DNA of 5,972 nt from Acidimicrobiaceae bacterium (GTDB lineage Bacteria; Actinomycetota; Acidimicrobiia; Acidimicrobiales; MedAcidi-G1): assembly GCA_002727895.1 (NCBI GenBank), contig PBUO01000017.1, positions 1-5,972 on the forward strand, in the 5' to 3' direction. The translations under genes and the position numbers were made by a program. Positions 3,997 through 5,972 of this stretch are shown here, in pieces; the stretch's first letter is position 1, and each line of letters starts with the position of its first letter. The notes beneath the pieces are model-generated. The model made no database searches. It had not been told where the DNA came from and saw nothing but the letters and a program-made list of their open reading frames with translations.

Positions 3997-5972
3997 TGGC
4001 GGTTCCTTGGTTGCGGGCACCATCAGGTGGCTCGCCTCCATGAGTTGCCGAATCTAGAGGGTTCACCGCCTGGACTTCATCGGACGGTTTGCTCGTGCCA
4101 TAGCCATTGGATGCGGTGATTCGCCAATGCTCGATGACTGGTTCGTCGAACCTCGGATGTGCGACGAGCGTGGTCGTACTCGCGTGCTCGAAAACGACCA
4201 GCCAGGACTCACCGTCAAATCCCTCGATGCTGTATCGATCGAGGTTCTTGGGTCGTCTCGGCGTCACCCAGGAAAATAGGTCAGTGTCTTCGGTCCTCTG
4301 GACCCGGACCTGTCGTGGCGGTCCAGGGATCCTGCGGCGCCGCCAGAGGGCGACCAAGAAACCGCCGAGTGCGGTGCCGGCCAGGAATCGGCCGAGTGAA
4401 GAGATCCACCCGAAGTAGGCGGCTGCAGCAAGGCCAGCGAGGCCGGCAAGGACCGCTAGAGGCCCGTCAACCCCCATCCCGCCGTCATCCCTGGTGAGTG
4501 CTGCGCCTGCCACGCCCTGGTCGCCGCCGGTAGTCGCCGGAGCGGCCGTGGTCGTCGTGGTCCCCGAACCCGATCCCCCACCACCAGTCGCTGCAGCCGT
4601 GGTGGTTGGCGCGACCGTGGTCGTCGGAACGGCCGTGGTCGGCGGAGCGGCCGTGGTCGTCGTGGTCCCCGAACCCGATCCCCCACCACCAGTCGCTGCA
4701 ACCGTGGTGGTTGGCGCGACCGTGGTCGTCGGAACGGCCGTGGTCGTCGTGGTCGTCGCAGCGGCTGTTGTCGTCGTGGTCGTCGGAGCAACCGTGGTCA
4801 CCGGCGGCTGTGGAGCCGCAGTGGTCGTGGTAGGGGGCACTGTCGTAGTGGTCGTAGTCGTCGTAGTCGTCGGTGGAGGGAGGATGATCACCGGGCAATC
4901 GGAGATGATGACGTCTCCGACGTTGGAGGCCTTCGAGGATCCGTCGTCGTAGACGGCAAGGATCTGGAAGCTATGAGGACCGTTGGCCAGGCTCCCGATG
5001 GCGAACGACCGCGCCGCCGGGAGGTGTGTGCTGTGGGTGATCCAGCCGGCTCCAGGGGCCTTGGAAGCAAGCGAGAACGACTGCAACCCCGATGTGGTGC
5101 CGACACCCCAGTGCAACGTCACCGCCGAACACGAAGGGATGGCCGAGATGCTGACGGCTCCCACCGACAGGATGGACGTCGTCGGAGGCGGAGAGGTAGT
5201 CGTCGGGGCCAACGGCACGTCGTCGTCGTCGGTCAACACCGAGACCGAACTGTCGCTGACCACGTCGTAGTCGTCGTCGGAGGTGGCGTCGTCGACCGAC
5301 AGGGTGACCGTCGAGGCTTGGCTGCCGTCGTCATCCGGGTCATCGATGCCGGTGACCGTGACGGTCTGGGCGGTGTTCCAGTTGCTGGAGGTGAACGTCA
5401 GGGTCGACGGGCTGACCGAAGCCTCGTCGGGGTCCGAGGCGGTGACGTTGATGACCACGTTGGACGACGGGGCGACGTTGAGCACGACGGTGAAGGTGTC
5501 CGAGGTTCCGGTCTCGGAGACCGACGTCGAGGTCTTGGACAGGGTGATCCCGGGCGAGTCGTCGTCGGTGGTGGTCGCCGAAAGGGTCTCGTCGGAGAGG
5601 CTGTCGTAGGCGTCATCCGAGCTTCCGTCGTCGACCGACACGGTGATCGTCGTGGCCTGGTCGCCGTCGTTGGCCGTGTCGTCGACGCCGGTGACCGTGA
5701 CCGTCTGGGTCGTGTTCCAGTTGCTGGACGTGAACGTGAGCGACGAGGTCGACACGGTCGCCTCGCCGGTGTCGCCACTCGAGACGTTGAACACGACGTC
5801 CGAAGTCGGTTGTGCGTTCAGCACGACGGTGAACGTGTCCGTCGACCCGGCTTCGGACACGGTGGTCGAACCACCTGATGCGGCGACGGTGAAGCCCGGT
5901 GAGTCGTCGTCGGCCGTGGTGACGACGACAGTCTGGTCGGCCAGGGCGTCGTAGGCGCTGTCGACGGTCGAA
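3989..5972 (-). CDS. Membrane-anchored stalk protein: Calx-beta-like repeats, Ig/FnIII-like domain, Thr-rich stalk, C-terminal FnIII-like domain; 5' end missing
   Basis: The frame stays open to the window's right edge and reads through an earlier copy of the same repeat, so the GTG at 5860 is internal; 660 residues remain. Visible order: the tail of one Calx-beta-like repeat (1-23), two more (24-138, 139-251) with TFTVVLN, SNWNTxQTVTVTG and TDDDSPG motifs and many Asp that could bind Ca2+; a beta domain (about 269-364) with the only two Cys of the visible protein (281, 359) near its ends; a Thr/Pro/Ala/Gly stalk (365-482) with ten Thr in a row and two GGGGSGSG blocks; a hydrophobic region (about 502-544) ending in WRRRR; a fibronectin III-like domain (about 548-636, PGPPRQVRV ... 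ITASNGYGTSKPS); and a polar tail. The extracellular role (adhesion or surface layer) is inferred from architecture. It is the upstream member of a coupled pair with the CWB2 protein. No signal peptide can be seen because the start lies outside the window. Confidence 0.85.
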   Translation of the reverse strand, partial: STVDSAYDALADQTVVVTTADDDSPGFTVAASGGSTTVSEAGSTDTFTVVLNAQPTSDVVFNVSSGDTGEATVSTSSLTFTSSNWNTTQTVTVTGVDDTANDGDQATTITVSVDDGSSDDAYDSLSDETLSATTTDDDSPGITLSKTSTSVSETGTSDTFTVVLNVAPSSNVVINVTASDPDEASVSPSTLTFTSSNWNTAQTVTVTGIDDPDDDGSQASTVTLSVDDATSDDDYDVVSDSSVSVLTDDDDVPLAPTTTSPPPTTSILSVGAVSISAIPSCSAVTLHWGVGTTSGLQSFSLASKAPGAGWITHSTHLPAARSFAIGSLANGPHSFQILAVYDDGSSKASNVGDVIISDCPVIILPPPTTTTTTTTTTVPPTTTTAAPQPPVTTVAPTTTTTTAAATTTTTTAVPTTTVAPTTTVAATGGGGSGSGTTTTTAAPPTTAVPTTTVAPTTTAAATGGGGSGSGTTTTTAAPATTGGDQGVAGAALTRDDGGMGVDGPLAVLAGLAGLAAAAYFGWISSLGRFLAGTALGGFLVALWRRRRIPGPPRQVRVQRTEDTDLFSWVTPRRPKNLDRYSIEGFDGESWLVVFEHASTTTLVAHPRFDEPVIEHWRITASNGYGTSKPSDEVQAVNPLDSATHGGEPPDGARNQGTASE
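3997..4008 (-). promoter_or_regulatory. Ribosome binding site deciding the GTG start of the CWB2 gene
   Basis: AAGGA at 4008-4004 is followed by 7 bases and then GTG at 3996. The site lies within the last codons of the upstream gene, so ribosomes finishing that gene stop beside it, as expected for translational coupling. A competing site, GGAGG 11 bases before ATG 4023, cannot be excluded. Confidence 0.6.
4064..4330 (-). other. C-terminal fibronectin III-like domain after the membrane segment
   Basis: The segment begins PGPPRQVRVQ, continues with LFSWVTPRRP, a YSIEGFDGESW strand pair and WRITASNGYGTSKPSDEV, the classic layout of an FnIII unit (P-x-x-P start, W in strand B, Y-x-I in strand C, ASNGxGxS in the last strands). 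FnIII domains bind proteins or glycans or act as spacers. Confidence 0.65.
4340..4468 (-). other. Membrane segment(s) of the stalk protein
   Basis: Visible residues about 502-544 contain PLAVLAGLAGLAAAAYFGW, a short SSLGR link, and FLAGTALGGFLVALW followed by RRRR. This can be read as one long or two short transmembrane helices. The Arg cluster suggests the end after the second stretch faces the cytoplasm. Confidence 0.7.
4539..4748 (-). repeat. Two near-identical 105-bp tandem repeats in the Thr-rich stalk
   Basis: Copies at 4539-4643 and 4644-4748 align without gaps and differ at two bases by my reading (103 of 105 identical). Each codes for 35 residues made of TTAVPTTTVAPTTT-type Thr/Pro/Val sequence and a GGGGSGSG block. 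The codon-level identity, including third positions, points to a recent duplication or ongoing homogenisation. The copy number would change stalk length in frame. Confidence 0.92.
4880..5167 (-). other. Ig/fibronectin-like domain with a likely disulfide
   Basis: Visible-protein residues about 269-364 have alternating beta strands (AVTLHWGV, SFSLASKAPG, HSFQILAVYDDG). SCSAV near the start and SDCPV near the end hold the only two cysteines of the visible protein. Their placement on terminal strands suggests a clamp-type disulfide outside the cell. The domain sits between the Calx-beta-like repeats and the stalk. Confidence 0.55.
5219..5972 (-). repeat. Calx-beta-like tandem repeats, about 339 bp per unit
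   Basis: Two full units (5902-5558 and 5557-5219) follow the end of a third (5972-5903). The conserved core TSSNWNTxQTVTVTG recurs exactly 113 residues (339 bp) apart, and the matching DNA around 5349 and 5688 is also strongly conserved. Units differ by a two-residue indel near their start. The last unit has drifted (DSSVSVLTDDDDVPL). More copies probably lie beyond the window edge. The assignment to Calx-beta is by motif resemblance. Confidence 0.8.

Noticed and set aside
1582..4041. ATG at 4041 as the start of the CWB2 protein
   Set aside because: No ribosome binding site precedes it and it would overlap the upstream gene by 53 bp. GTG 3996 (or ATG 4023) has better signals.
3268..4119. 283-codon plus-strand ORF opposite the CWB2 repeats
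   Set aside because: Low-complexity Arg/Gly/His/Asp-rich translation with no recognisable domain, opposite well-supported CWB2 motifs.
4494..4952. Val-rich plus-strand ORF opposite the Thr-rich stalk
   Set aside because: Val/Gly/Ala runs are the complement of Thr/Pro/Ala codons. There is no independent support.
3989..5860. Start of the stalk protein at 5860
   Set aside because: The codon is GTG inside a repeat, and the upstream codons to the window edge encode the preceding repeat copy (AYDALADQ ... DDDSPG).
4973..5878. 301-codon plus-strand ORF opposite the Calx-beta-like repeats
   Set aside because: Arg/Gly/Asp-rich translation without motifs; shadow of the repeat-encoding gene.

Overview
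The window is high-GC DNA from a bacterium, most likely an actinobacterium. Three traits recall Acidimicrobiia (Ilumatobacter-like), though this is inference and not proof: triple cell-wall-binding-repeat-2 (CWB2) domains, long Thr/Pro/Gly spacers, and Calx-beta-like repeats in surface proteins. Coding density is near complete. There are four protein genes, two of them cut by the window edges, and no RNA gene, insertion sequence or CRISPR array.

Left part (1-1478, + strand): the 3' part of a zinc/manganese-type ABC transporter operon. It holds the C-terminal portion of a periplasm- or surface-side metal-binding lipoprotein or secreted protein of the ZnuA/PsaA class, opening inside its His/Asp-rich metal loop. 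Twelve bases later comes a complete ABC-3 family permease (ZnuB/MntB type). The ATPase partner is not in the window and does not lie between the two genes. It is probably upstream or elsewhere.

Middle (1479-1581): a 103-bp gap between convergent genes with one weak hairpin and short imperfect repeats.

Right part (1582-5972, - strand, read right to left): a two-gene surface-protein unit. The first gene (5' end beyond the window) encodes Calx-beta-like repeats, an Ig/fibronectin-like domain with a Cys pair, a Thr-rich stalk containing a 105-bp near-perfect duplication, a hydrophobic segment with a following RRRR, and a second fibronectin III-like domain at the C-terminus. The second gene probably starts on a GTG overlapping the first gene's stop by 8 bp. 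It encodes a secreted protein with a signal peptide, three CWB2 repeats and a long set of beta-sandwich domains. Together they look like a membrane-tethered stalk protein co-translated with a cell-wall-bound partner. That functional link is inference from the coupling only.

Most worth a second look: the tight coupling and start-site duplication between the two surface genes, the topology conflict at the C-terminus of the stalk protein, the phage/surface-protein-like beta domain in the CWB2 protein, and the two very similar stalk repeats.
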